Position numbers and translations under genes: made by a program
In this document: positions 18,265 to 26,562 of the stretch, piece by piece
Layout of the letters: each line of letters begins with the position of its first letter
Numbering within the stretch: position 1 is the first letter of the stretch
Origin: an uncultured Prochlorococcus sp.
GTDB taxonomy: Bacteria; Cyanobacteriota; Cyanobacteriia; PCC-6307; Cyanobiaceae
Assembly: GCF_902522795.1 (NCBI RefSeq)
Contig: NZ_CABYWZ010000014.1
Coordinates: forward strand, 1-48,376
Direction: 5' to 3'
DNA: 48,376 nt
Notes under the pieces: generated by a model
Database searches by the model: none
Seen by the model: the letters and a program-made list of their open reading frames with translations, nothing else
What the model was told of the DNA's origin: nothing

Positions 18265-19378
18265 GAAGTTCTAAATAGAAAATATTTTTCTTCTTTAGAT
18301 TTTTTAATTTTTCAGTACTATTAATCGATTTATTTTCTAGTAATCTCAATTCTCCTCCAATTTGTTTTGCTAATTTCCTCGCCAAAAAAAGTCCCACACC
18401 AGTGCCGTCCTTCTTCTTAGCGGCAGATCCTCTAAAACCTTTTTCAAAAATTTTCTCATTTTCATTTTTGTTAATTTTTTTACCATCATCAAATATACAA
18501 AGTCCATTATTCGTAATTGAGAGTCCAATTTCAGCATCTTTTTGGGCATATTTAAACGCATTTTCTAATAAATTAGCCACAATCTCGGCAATCACAGCAT
18601 TTTTTGCTTTTAATGGCGATAAAGTCCAATCTGGCCAAACAGAAGGTTCAGTCCAATCTCTATTCTCTAAGTCCGCATTAGCTTTACCCCTTTCTAATAT
18701 TGGCTTCAATAAACTCTGAACAGTTATTACCTTTTTATTATCTAAATTTGGTGGTAATAATAATCTTTCCTCCCCAATTTCTAGAGGAAGTTTAATAGGT
18801 GAGTTTAATTGTGTAAAAGAATCCATATATTGATTAATTTGTTTTTGCTCTATTATCATGCGTTCGACTATTTCAATAGAGCTATTATCTGAACCAAGTC
18901 TTTTTATTAGTAATTTTGCATATGTCCTAATAGCAGCCAATGGATTCCTTAATTGATGGATTATGACATTGACCTGATTTTTTAAATAATTGATTTCTTC
19001 ATGTTTATTTTGTCGTTCTAATTCGATAGATACGCATTTTGCTAAAGATATTGAAAGCGCTTTTAATCTAGAATCAAGAGATGCTGGCCAATTTCCGCCC
19101 TTCAAATCAGTTTCTACCCTAAGGACACCAAGTAGAATATTGTTCTCTTGAAGCGGGTACCATCTTCTATTAGGCGATGAAACTTTTAGTGAAGGATCAT
19201 CTTCTATTGATGTAAGTAGCCTATCAATTTGTGGCCATTGACCAATCATTTCAAAAGATGCTTTAGTTCCTTGCTTAGCTGAAGCAAGATACATAACTAA
19301 ATTAGTCACGCCCATTGAGCAACCAAAACTCTCTAGCTGTCTAATAATTAGTTCTTCAAATTTTTTTGAAAGATTCAT
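18242..19378 (-). CDS. Sensor histidine kinase with N-terminal GAF-like domain (Hik2/CSK-like?)
   Basis: This is a soluble two-component sensor kinase of 378 residues with no membrane span. An N-terminal GAF-like region covers roughly residues 1-120. It is followed by a dimerisation/phosphoacceptor motif HQLRNPLAAIRTYAK with H141, then the ATPase domain with N box NLLENAFKYA, G1 CIFDDGKKI and G2 GTGVGLFLARKLA. No response regulator is adjacent. The cytosolic GAF-HisKA-HATPase layout and a cysteine at residue 20 recall cyanobacterial Hik2, the relative of chloroplast sensor kinase. That assignment is inference. Confidence 0.85.
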   Translation of the reverse strand: MNLSKKFEELIIRQLESFGCSMGVTNLVMYLASAKQGTKASFEMIGQWPQIDRLLTSIEDDPSLKVSSPNRRWYPLQENNILLGVLRVETDLKGGNWPASLDSRLKALSISLAKCVSIELERQNKHEEINYLKNQVNVIIHQLRNPLAAIRTYAKLLIKRLGSDNSSIEIVERMIIEQKQINQYMDSFTQLNSPIKLPLEIGEERLLLPPNLDNKKVITVQSLLKPILERGKANADLENRDWTEPSVWPDWTLSPLKAKNAVIAEIVANLLENAFKYAQKDAEIGLSITNNGLCIFDDGKKINKNENEKIFEKGFRGSAAKKKDGTGVGLFLARKLAKQIGGELRLLENKSINSTEKLKNLKKKNIFYLELPIKELHA

Positions 19379-19427
19379 AATTAAAGAAATTTATAGAAAT
19401 TTTTTAAAAAAAAAACTTGAAAAAGGC

Positions 19428-19455
19428 TTGTAAAATATGAAAAAAGTATTAAGAT
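19428..19455 (+). promoter_or_regulatory. Probable promoter for the structured leader of the DUF3155 gene
   Basis: TTGTAA (19428-19433) and TAAGAT (19450-19455) are 16 bases apart. The predicted start near 19462 coincides with the first paired bases of the structured leader, which supports the call. Confidence 0.45.
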
Positions 19456-19461
19456 ATATAA

Positions 19462-19539
19462 AGAGGTCTGACTTTAGCCAGCCTTAAATATGAATATTTA
19501 ATCATATTTTAAGCTACATCAGGGGTTGATGGGTCCTCT
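19462..19539 (+). ncRNA. Candidate structured leader RNA or small RNA
   Basis: The DNA predicts a compact multi-arm fold. A closing stem AGAGG (19462-19466) pairs with CCTCT (19535-19539). A long AT hairpin pairs CTTAAATATGA (19483-19493) with its near-complement at 19502-19513. A perfect CATCA/TGATG hairpin (19517-19531) has a GGGGT loop. It lies between a plausible promoter and the DUF3155 gene and does not match the riboswitch classes I know. It could be a cis leader or a processed sRNA. Confidence 0.4.
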
Positions 19540-19574
19540 ATGTAATTTGAAGTGCATTTAAAATCACATATATA

Positions 19575-19602
19575 AGATTAGTAAAGTTATTAAGGCTAAT
19601 CT
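19575..19602 (+). promoter_or_regulatory. Hairpin near the DUF3155 ribosome binding site
   Basis: AGATTAG (19575-19581) and CTAATCT (19596-19602) form a perfect 7-bp stem with a 14-base loop. The CAGGAG ribosome binding site (19615-19620) and the ATG at 19630 follow. The stem could set ribosome access or mark the 3' side of the leader; no function is shown. Confidence 0.35.
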
Positions 19603-19629
19603 CATTAATAATTTCAGGAGTACCAATCA

Positions 19630-19998
19630 ATGTCAAAAAAAAGAAAAAGAATCAGCAGAAGAAGATTGGCTGGCCAAAGAGTAATGGCACATGTACCTAT
19701 TTATCATATCGAAACTGGCAAACATAAACCAGTTACTGCAGCAAGAAGATTCATAGCTGAAAATGGTTTATCTGCGCCTTCGGTTTTCAATGTCAGAAGA
19801 AATGAACATACCACAGATAGGTTTTTTTGGGGTGAAAAAGGTTTATTTAGCGCCCAATATGCTGAAGAAAATCATTTCCTATTTCCATCACTTAAAGTTG
19901 TAGTTGAAGGAATTGGTGAAGAAAAAATATTTGAAGGTCTAGAACTTACTGCAGATGATTGGGAAGAAATTGAAGAATACGAATATGCTTTTGTTTAA
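19630..19998 (+). CDS. DUF3155 family protein
   Basis: This 122-residue soluble protein belongs to a cyanobacteria-specific family of unknown function. It has a very basic N-terminus (KKRKRISRRRLAGQR), a middle HIETGKHKPVTAARRFIAE, and a strongly acidic C-terminus (ADDWEEIEEYEYAF). The charged layout could suit nucleic-acid or ribosome contact, but this is speculation. A good CAGGAG site lies nine bases before the ATG. The 250-base upstream region is unusually long for this genome and carries a structured leader. The stop overlaps the convergent esterase gene by four bases. Confidence 0.8.
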   Translation: MSKKRKRISRRRLAGQRVMAHVPIYHIETGKHKPVTAARRFIAENGLSAPSVFNVRRNEHTTDRFFWGEKGLFSAQYAEENHFLFPSLKVVVEGIGEEKIFEGLELTADDWEEIEEYEYAFV

Positions 19999-20612
19999 AA
20001 AATATTACTTATATTTGAACTTATAAAATTAATTAAATTTGAATCAATTTGATGAAATCCATCGAATTCTATTAATTCACAAAATTCAGAAGACTTACTC
20101 TTTACTTTTTCATAAATAGTCCTAGAAGCATCTATTGGCACTACGTCATCAAATAAGCCATGACTAATAATTAATGGTGAGCATTTTTCTCCAGGGGCCC
20201 AATTGGGGTGAGGATAACCACTACAAGCAACAATTAATCCAAAATTTAATTTAAATCCTGCATCAATTGCCATTGCCGCCCCCTGTGAGAACCCAAACAA
20301 AATTGTTTTTCTTAGTTGAATCTGATCAGTATCAAATTTTTTTAATGTCAGTAAAAGTTTATTTACTTCGACCTCAGCTTCATTCCAATCATGTGGGTAT
20401 AAGCCATACCACTGTCTTCCCTGGCCACTTGGATGCAATCCAGGGGCCCTCAAAGAAATTACCTCAAAATCAAGATTTATTTTTTCATTCATCTCCTTTC
20501 CAAATGTTAAAAGGTCATCTGAATCAGCTCCCCAACCATGGATCAAAATAATTCTATGAGTTGCAGTTTGAGAGCTAATCGAGACAAATTCATGATTGAT
20601 AGCATATTTCAT
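19995..20612 (-). CDS. Alpha/beta hydrolase, phospholipase/carboxylesterase type
   Basis: This 205-residue serine hydrolase resembles the phospholipase/carboxylesterase (Abhydrolase_2) family. It shows the oxyanion region IILIHGWGADSDDL near residue 22 and the nucleophile elbow FGFSQGAAMA near residue 107. An acid is in HGLFDDVVP near 160 and the catalytic histidine is in FDGFHQID near 188. No signal peptide is visible, so it is probably cytoplasmic. The substrate is unknown. It is divergent from purH with only about 33 bases between the starts. Confidence 0.83.
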   Translation of the reverse strand: MKYAINHEFVSISSQTATHRIILIHGWGADSDDLLTFGKEMNEKINLDFEVISLRAPGLHPSGQGRQWYGLYPHDWNEAEVEVNKLLLTLKKFDTDQIQLRKTILFGFSQGAAMAIDAGFKLNFGLIVACSGYPHPNWAPGEKCSPLIISHGLFDDVVPIDASRTIYEKVKSKSSEFCELIEFDGFHQIDSNLINFISSNISNIF

Positions 20613-20645
20613 GTTTATATTCTTAAGTAAGTAAACTTTCCCATA

Positions 20646-22199
20646 ATGTCTCCATTAGCTTTAGTAAGTGTCTCTGATAAAAAAAATATAATCCCATTTT
20701 GTAAGGAATTGGTAGAGCAATTTAACTATAAAATTCTATCAAGTGGAGGAACTGCCAAAAATCTTATAGAAGCAAAAATTCCAGTTATTAAAGTGGCAGA
20801 TTTTACTAATTCTCCTGAAATTCTTGGAGGGAGAGTTAAAACTTTACATCCAAAAATACACGGGGGGATATTGGCTAAAAGAAATGACGAGGAACATAAA
20901 AAAGATATAGAAGCTAACAATCTTGAGTTAATTGACTTGGTAGTTGTCAATTTATATCCTTTTAAAAAAACTGTAGGTCAGGGAGCTAATTGGGAAGATG
21001 CTATTGAAAATATCGATATCGGAGGGCCATCAATGATTCGTTCTGCAGCTAAAAATCATAAAAACGTTTCCGTATTAGTTGATCCCAGTCAGTATCAAAA
21101 TTTTCTTGAAGAAAGTAAAAAAGGTAAATTAGAGGATTCATATAAAGCAGAATTAGCCCTTGAAGCTTTTCAGCATACAGCAGACTATGACGCTGCAATA
21201 TCTAATTGGATAAAAAAAGAAAGAGGATTAAAATCTTCCAAATATATTGAATCTTATCCGTTAATCAAAACCTTAAGATATGGGGAGAATCCACATCAAA
21301 AAGCTTTTTGGTATGGTTTGAGTAACATAGGATGGAACGCCGCAGAGCAATTTCAAGGTAAAGACTTAAGTTATAACAATCTATTGGATCTAGATTCGGC
21401 ACTTTCAACAGTTTTAGAATTTGGCTACACAGAAAAAGATGAACTTACAACCGATATGTTTGCTTCTGTTATTCTTAAACACAATAATCCTTGTGGTGCT
21501 TCTATAAGTTATTCAGCTTCTCAAGCATTTTTGAATGCTTTGGGATGTGACTCAGTTAGTGCATTTGGAGGCATAGTTGCTTTTAATTCAAATGTTGATA
21601 AAGAGACCGCAATTCAACTCAAAGATATTTTCCTAGAATGTGTCGTCGCCCCATCTTTTGATGAGGAAGCTTTAGAAATTTTAAAAGTAAAAAAGAATTT
21701 AAGAATTTTAAAGTTTTCAAAAGATCAAATTCCAAAAAAGAATCAAACTTCTACTAAATCAATAATGGGAGGATTACTAGTTCAAGATACTGATGATAGT
21801 GAAGAAAAAACTGAAAATTGGATTTCAGTAACCAATAAAAAGCCGAGTAATCAAATTAACTTGGATCTAAATTTTGCATGGAAGATTTGCAAACACGTGA
21901 AATCCAATGCCATTGTTATTGCAAAAGACCAAAAAACAATTGGTATTGGAGCTGGACAAATGAATAGAGTTGGAGCAGCAAAAATTGCATTAAAAGCAGC
22001 TGGAGGTTCATGTTCTGATGCTGTCTTGGCCAGCGATGGATTTTTCCCATTTGCAGATACTGTAGAACTAGCAAATGACTATGGCATAAAAGCTATTATT
22101 CAACCTGGTGGAAGTCTAAGAGACCAAGAAAGTATTGATATGTGTAATTCGAAAGGAATTTCTATGATATTCACCCAAAAAAGGCATTTTTTACATTAA
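20646..22199 (+). CDS. purH: Bifunctional AICAR transformylase/IMP cyclohydrolase
   Basis: PurH does the last two steps of purine synthesis, formylating AICAR and closing the ring to IMP. The N-terminal cyclohydrolase domain (about 1-200) has ALVSVSDK, LSSGGTAKNL and GGRVKTLHPKIHGG. The C-terminal transformylase domain has LRYGENPHQKAFW, VILKHNNPCGAS, and the end segments GIGAGQMNRVGAA and SDGFFPFADTVE. The length of 517 residues is normal. The stop lies one base from the end of the convergent DoxX gene. Confidence 0.97.
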   Translation: MSPLALVSVSDKKNIIPFCKELVEQFNYKILSSGGTAKNLIEAKIPVIKVADFTNSPEILGGRVKTLHPKIHGGILAKRNDEEHKKDIEANNLELIDLVVVNLYPFKKTVGQGANWEDAIENIDIGGPSMIRSAAKNHKNVSVLVDPSQYQNFLEESKKGKLEDSYKAELALEAFQHTADYDAAISNWIKKERGLKSSKYIESYPLIKTLRYGENPHQKAFWYGLSNIGWNAAEQFQGKDLSYNNLLDLDSALSTVLEFGYTEKDELTTDMFASVILKHNNPCGASISYSASQAFLNALGCDSVSAFGGIVAFNSNVDKETAIQLKDIFLECVVAPSFDEEALEILKVKKNLRILKFSKDQIPKKNQTSTKSIMGGLLVQDTDDSEEKTENWISVTNKKPSNQINLDLNFAWKICKHVKSNAIVIAKDQKTIGIGAGQMNRVGAAKIALKAAGGSCSDAVLASDGFFPFADTVELANDYGIKAIIQPGGSLRDQESIDMCNSKGISMIFTQKRHFLH

Positions 22200-22200
22200 A

Positions 22201-22761
22201 TTATGTTGATTTTGGGTAATATGTAATTTTGTTTGTTTTTCTGAATAGAGATAACCTGCCTGGACCTGCACATAGAAAGTAAAGAGAAATAACCCCATAT
22301 ATGAAAGACAATTCGAAAGCATAATTATGACCTTCAACCACTGCCAGAGGAAAACCTTCTAGTCCAGTATCAAGGAGATGAAAATATACAGCAAATGCCA
22401 TGGTGGAAAATAGACCAAGTGCAGAAAGCCTCGCAAAAATTCCTAAAGCCAATCCTACTGGACATACTAATTGAGTAATTGCTGCTCCAAAAGTCCAAAT
22501 AACAGGATCACCTGGCAAGAATGTAAAGTACTTACCAACTACAAACTCAGCAAAACCCTGCGGATCCTGAAGTTTTTCTAGGCCATGATGAATCATCAAA
22601 GCACAAAAACCTATTCTTAAAACAAAAATTGATAGTTCTCCGAGGATATTCACTTCTGACCCTGAAGATGAATTAGCAACTACAACTTCAACTTTTTGTG
22701 GCGCTTTAGTTCTATTCATACTTGCAGTTTGAACCTGATTAGTTTGTGCTTTGTCTTCCAT
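22201..22761 (-). CDS. DoxX family membrane protein
   Basis: This 186-residue membrane protein has a polar N-terminus of about 45 residues followed by four predicted spans. The DoxX-type core is ELSIFVLRIGFCALMIHHGLEKLQDPQGFAEFV, then VCPVGLALGIFARLSALGL and a last span SFIYGVISLYFLCAGPGRLS. DoxX proteins are often tied to redox stress or quinone-linked oxidation, but no precise reaction can be given here. It has the same orientation as ispH and lies about 100 bases downstream of it. Confidence 0.82.
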   Translation of the reverse strand: MEDKAQTNQVQTASMNRTKAPQKVEVVVANSSSGSEVNILGELSIFVLRIGFCALMIHHGLEKLQDPQGFAEFVVGKYFTFLPGDPVIWTFGAAITQLVCPVGLALGIFARLSALGLFSTMAFAVYFHLLDTGLEGFPLAVVEGHNYAFELSFIYGVISLYFLCAGPGRLSLFRKTNKITYYPKST

Positions 22762-22864
22762 ACTTCATTAATTTTTCATTATTCTAGTTAATAAATTAGA
22801 TCTTTTGGAATTATCTAAATAATAAATTAAAAAAACTAAGCAAATTTATAAATGAATAACATAT

Positions 22865-24061
22865 TCAGGAAGCAATATCAATTAACTTTTCAATAACATC
22901 TGCTACGACCTTATCGGGAGTTGATGCACCTGAGGTAATTCCAACATTAATTTTTCCACTAGGTAGAAAATTATTTTTAAGTTCTAATTCTGCTCCTAGT
23001 GGTTTATGAAATATTGAGTTTTCTTTAACTGATATCCTGTCAGGAGTGTCAATGTGAAAAGAAGAAATATTTTTAGTAATTGCTATTTCTTGTAAGTGAG
23101 TAGTATTGGAAGAATTGAAGCCTCCAATAACTACTAGAATGTCAAGATCTTCATCAACCAAAGAGAACATTGCATCTTGTCTTTCTTCAGTTGCATCACA
23201 AATAGTATTAAAAGCTAAGAAGTGACTATTTAAATTTTCTGGTCCAAATTTTTTTAACATCGTCCTTTCAAAAACCTTTCCAATTTCCTCAGTCTCGCTC
23301 TTAAGCATAGTTGTCTGATTTGCAACACCCACTCTATCTAAATCTTTATCAGGATCAAATCCATCAGAACAAGCTTTAGCAAATTTGTTCATAAACTCAT
23401 TTCTATTACCTCTCCCCAGAATATATTCAGATACATAGTTTGCTTCTTCAAGATCAAGTACAACTAAATATTTACCTGCGAATGAACTTGTAGCGAGAGT
23501 CTCTTCATGCTTAAATTTTCCATGAATAATAGATGTGAAAATATGTTTTTTATGTTTTTCAACTGTATGCCAAACCTTAGAAACCCATGGACAAGTTGTA
23601 TCTATGATATGACAACCTTTCTCATGCAAGAGTTTCATTTCTTGAACAGTAGCTCCGAAAGCAGGAAGTATGACAACATCACCATTAGAAACTGAAGAAA
23701 AATCTTTAATTCCATTTTTAGCTGAAATGAATTTTACATTCATTTTTCTTAAATGATCATTAACCGAGGGATTATGAATTATTTCGTTTGTTATCCAAAT
23801 ATTCTCATTAGGGTAATGTCTTCTAGTTTCATAAGCCATTGCTACAGCTCTTTCAACTCCCCAACAGAAACCGAAAGCTTGGGCCAACTTAATATTTAGT
23901 CTGCCTTTAGAGTAAGTGAAACCGTTATCCCTAATAGAACTTATCAAATCACTTTGATAAGCTTCTTCTAAAGCTTGAGCTCTTTTTGTTGGAGAATCGA
24001 AACCCCTTCTATTGTATCTATCAGAATGATGAAGAGATCTTCTAAAAGCTTGAGTATCCAT
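22865..24061 (-). CDS. ispH: 4-Hydroxy-3-methylbut-2-enyl diphosphate reductase
   Basis: IspH makes isopentenyl and dimethylallyl diphosphate, the last step of the MEP pathway that feeds carotenoids, quinones and the phytyl tail. The three cysteines that ligate the 4Fe-4S cluster are C66 ([11 protein letters not shown]), C157 (DTTCPWV) and C288 ([10 protein letters not shown]). At 398 residues it is the long cyanobacterial/plant type with an N-terminal extension ([18 protein letters not shown]) absent from the E. coli enzyme. It is followed by the DoxX gene on the same strand. Confidence 0.96.
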   Translation of the reverse strand: MDTQAFRRSLHHSDRYNRRGFDSPTKRAQALEEAYQSDLISSIRDNGFTYSKGRLNIKLAQAFGFCWGVERAVAMAYETRRHYPNENIWITNEIIHNPSVNDHLRKMNVKFISAKNGIKDFSSVSNGDVVILPAFGATVQEMKLLHEKGCHIIDTTCPWVSKVWHTVEKHKKHIFTSIIHGKFKHEETLATSSFAGKYLVVLDLEEANYVSEYILGRGNRNEFMNKFAKACSDGFDPDKDLDRVGVANQTTMLKSETEEIGKVFERTMLKKFGPENLNSHFLAFNTICDATEERQDAMFSLVDEDLDILVVIGGFNSSNTTHLQEIAITKNISSFHIDTPDRISVKENSIFHKPLGAELELKNNFLPSGKINVGITSGASTPDKVVADVIEKLIDIAS

Positions 24062-24095
24062 TATTTTATATTACAACGTTTTAAATAATTTTTCG

Positions 24096-24131
24096 AAAAA
24101 AAAAAGAAACCTGACATAAGTCAGGTTTCTT
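24096..24131 (-). terminator. Rho-independent terminator of the ammonium transporter gene
   Basis: A perfect 12-bp inverted repeat, AAGAAACCTGAC with GTCAGGTTTCTT, has a 4-base loop (24104-24131). On the minus strand it is followed by a run of ten T residues (plus-strand A tract 24096-24105, partly within the stem base). It lies 20 bases after the transporter stop and should insulate it from ispH. Confidence 0.88.
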
Positions 24132-24150
24132 AAATCAATTTTCAATTAGA

Positions 24151-25611
24151 TTATTTAGCAGATGCAAAGTCTGGATATGCTTCCATTCCATGCTCTCCAA
24201 TATCTAAGCCCTGAGTCTCTTCCTCTTCAGATACTCGGATTCCACCGAATAATCCTCCAATTACAGACCAGGCGATCCAGCAAGTAACTAGTGTCCAAAT
24301 AGCATAAGCTGCGGCACCAAGAGCTTGAACTAGAAGGAGGGTAATACCTCCACCATTGAACAATCCCATACCTGCTCCATCACCTTGTACAGCTGTACCC
24401 CAAAGACCGATAACTACAGTACCCCATACACCACAAACTCCGTGAACAGAGAATGCACCTACAGGATCATCGATCTCAGCGGCATCAAGTGCTGCAACAG
24501 AAAATACAACGATTATTCCGCCTACTAGTCCTGCGAACCAGGCTCCAGCAAGAGTCATATCACCACAACCAGCAGTGATACTAACCAAACCAGCAAGGAT
24601 TCCGTTAATTATCATTGTAAGATCAGGCTTACCAGAAGTTAATGTTGAAACAATAGTTGCACCAATAGCTCCAGCTGCTGCTGCCAAAGTAGTTGTTACA
24701 GCAACATATGGAACCCATTGATCCATAGCAAGTTGAGAACCGGGGTTAAATCCGTACCAACCTATCCATAGGACTAATGCACCTAAAGTAGCTATAGCCA
24801 TATTGTGTCCTGGCATAGCCTGTGGCTTCCCATCAGAGTATTTGCCAATTCTTGGTCCAAGAAGCATAGCTCCTACAAGACCAGCCCATGCTCCAACTGA
24901 GTGAACAATTGAAGAACCAGCAAAATCAACAAAACCTAAAGAATCAAGCCAACCACCATTCCATTTCCAGCTTCCAGCAATTGGATATATAAATGCAGTT
25001 AATACAACAGCAAAAACAACAAATTCTCCAAATTTAACTCTTTCAGCAACAAGACCGGAAACGATAGTTGCCGCTGTTCCTGCAAAAGCAGACTGGAACA
25101 AGAAATCAACAGTTGGGACTAATCCAGCATCAGTTACCATATCTGCAGTAACTGTTGGATCAAAGAATAAGCCGCCAAAATAAAGCCAACCGTCAGCAAC
25201 ACTTCCTCCGTACATTAATGAGTAGCCGATAAACCAATAAGAAGTTACAGCTAGAGCAAATACAAAGAGGTTTTTAGCAAGAATGTTAACAGCGTTCTTA
25301 GAACGGCACATACCTGCCTCAACCATAGCGAAACCGGCGTTCATAAAGATCACTAGAATAGTAGCGATCAAAAGCCATAGATTGTTAGCAAGGAAAGCTG
25401 CATTCAACTCAGGTAAATCAGCTGCGTGAGCTGAAAGATTAAAAATACCTAAACCAAACAAAGCTAGGGGAACAGTTGCAAGCCACAACATAGAGCGGTT
25501 TGAACTAAATCCTCGAATACTCCTCAAAAGGAGCATAGGTCCATTGACAAGACTCGCATCTTGAAGTTTGGACCTAGAGCGCCTTTGAGGCGTTTGCAAA
25601 GCAGTGGTCAT
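24151..25611 (-). CDS. amt1: Ammonium transporter, Amt family
   Basis: Amt1 imports ammonium, the preferred nitrogen source of Prochlorococcus. The protein has 486 residues: a basic N-terminus, a hydrophobic leader ending SAHA about residue 62, then the typical eleven-span core. Signatures include FMNAGFAMVEAGMCRSKN, SIVHSVGAWAGLVGAMLLGPRIGKY, WIGWYGFNPGS and AAEIDDPVGAFSVHGVCGVWGT, which carry the pore histidines. The promoter shows an NtcA box, and a strong terminator follows the gene. The GC content of this gene appears somewhat higher than its neighbours, consistent with high expression. Confidence 0.96.
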   Translation of the reverse strand: MTTALQTPQRRSRSKLQDASLVNGPMLLLRSIRGFSSNRSMLWLATVPLALFGLGIFNLSAHAADLPELNAAFLANNLWLLIATILVIFMNAGFAMVEAGMCRSKNAVNILAKNLFVFALAVTSYWFIGYSLMYGGSVADGWLYFGGLFFDPTVTADMVTDAGLVPTVDFLFQSAFAGTAATIVSGLVAERVKFGEFVVFAVVLTAFIYPIAGSWKWNGGWLDSLGFVDFAGSSIVHSVGAWAGLVGAMLLGPRIGKYSDGKPQAMPGHNMAIATLGALVLWIGWYGFNPGSQLAMDQWVPYVAVTTTLAAAAGAIGATIVSTLTSGKPDLTMIINGILAGLVSITAGCGDMTLAGAWFAGLVGGIIVVFSVAALDAAEIDDPVGAFSVHGVCGVWGTVVIGLWGTAVQGDGAGMGLFNGGGITLLLVQALGAAAYAIWTLVTCWIAWSVIGGLFGGIRVSEEEETQGLDIGEHGMEAYPDFASAK

Positions 25612-25630
25612 AAAAAAAAATTAGATCTGC

Positions 25631-25652
25631 AAAAAAACAGTTTGTGCTGTTT
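25631..25652 (-). promoter_or_regulatory. Terminator-like hairpin in the amt1 leader
   Basis: On the minus strand AAACAG and CTGTTT form a 6-bp stem with loop CACAAA, followed directly by a T run (25631-25634). It lies between the proposed transcription start and the amt1 ATG. It is small and may be chance, but has the form of an attenuator. Confidence 0.3.
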
Positions 25653-25665
25653 CCTTTCAAATTTA

Positions 25666-25708
25666 AATTTATTCAAAAAACTTATCCGTGTCTAGTAGTT
25701 GTTGTTAC
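25666..25708 (-). promoter_or_regulatory. NtcA-activated promoter of amt1
   Basis: The minus strand has GTA-ACAACAAC-TAC (25695-25708), an exact GTA-N8-TAC NtcA box. After 23 bases comes TAAATT (25666-25671), a TA-N3-T -10 element. This is the classic class II NtcA promoter layout, and fits nitrogen-regulated ammonium uptake. Confidence 0.8.
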
Positions 25709-25790
25709 CATTTTTATAGTTGCACCTTAAAAAATTCTTTGTTAAATTTAAAAATTATTTTTTTGGGTTTCAAAATATCAAGTTTTTCGA

Positions 25791-26531
25791 CTATTTTAAA
25801 GGTTTAATTCCATTCCATGATACGTGGTCTTTATGAAATTCAAAGGAACATGGAATCGTTATCATTCCTGCACTTAAACATTCTCTAAAAAGACTGCCGT
25901 ACAAAGGATCTGCATCATCTCCAGGGGCAAAAAAACAAGCGTCTTTTCTAGTAATACAAAGTACTAAAATACTTTTACTTTCAGGAATAAGTTCCTTTAA
26001 TTCAATAAGGTGTTTTTGACCTCTTTTTGTTACTGTATCTGGGAATAGAGCTACATTACCTTCAATCCAAGTCGTATTTTTAACCTCTATGTAAATGTTA
26101 CGTTTATCAGGATTTGAAGATTTTGGAGTTAAAAAAAAGTCAATTCTGCTTTTTTTATCTTTTCCATAAGGAACTTCAGGTTTAATTTTATCTATTTCTC
26201 CGATTTTTTCCTCAATCAAATTTTTCTCAATAACCTTATTGATCAACTTATTTGCAAATAGGGTGTTAATTCCCACCCAAACCTCCTCTTTTTTTGCATT
26301 TAAAACACATACCTGTTCCCAAGTAAAAGGTAATTTTCTTTTTGAAGAATTAGAAACACTTAATCTTACTTTTGCTCCCTGACTCAAAAGTCCCTTCATT
26401 GGTCCTGTATTAGCACAATGGGCAGTTACTACCTCACCAGTCTCTAATTCAATATCTGCAAGAAACCTTTTATACCTTTTAATTAAAACCCCTTCAATTA
26501 ATGGATCAAAATCAATTAACCGATCATTCAT
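25791..26531 (-). CDS. sfsA: SfsA family protein (sugar fermentation stimulation)
   Basis: SfsA proteins of 230-250 residues combine an N-terminal OB-like part with a nuclease-like fold and bind DNA in E. coli; their true role is unclear. Family features seen are [18 protein letters not shown] at the N-terminus, [15 protein letters not shown] near residue 36, a SRIDFFLT and [11 protein letters not shown] segment near residues 128-153, and the [16 protein letters not shown] stretch near 196. The D-x-n-E-V-K arrangement recalls a restriction-like nuclease core. It is divergent from murJ. Confidence 0.92.
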   Translation of the reverse strand: MNDRLIDFDPLIEGVLIKRYKRFLADIELETGEVVTAHCANTGPMKGLLSQGAKVRLSVSNSSKRKLPFTWEQVCVLNAKKEEVWVGINTLFANKLINKVIEKNLIEEKIGEIDKIKPEVPYGKDKKSRIDFFLTPKSSNPDKRNIYIEVKNTTWIEGNVALFPDTVTKRGQKHLIELKELIPESKSILVLCITRKDACFFAPGDDADPLYGSLFRECLSAGMITIPCSFEFHKDHVSWNGIKPLK

Positions 26532-26562
26532 AAATATGTCGTTAGTTAGAAATTAAATATAA

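Noticed and set aside
19462..19539. Known riboswitch such as the glutamine, SAM or cobalamin classes
   Set aside because: I could not match the conserved core of any of these classes in the sequence.
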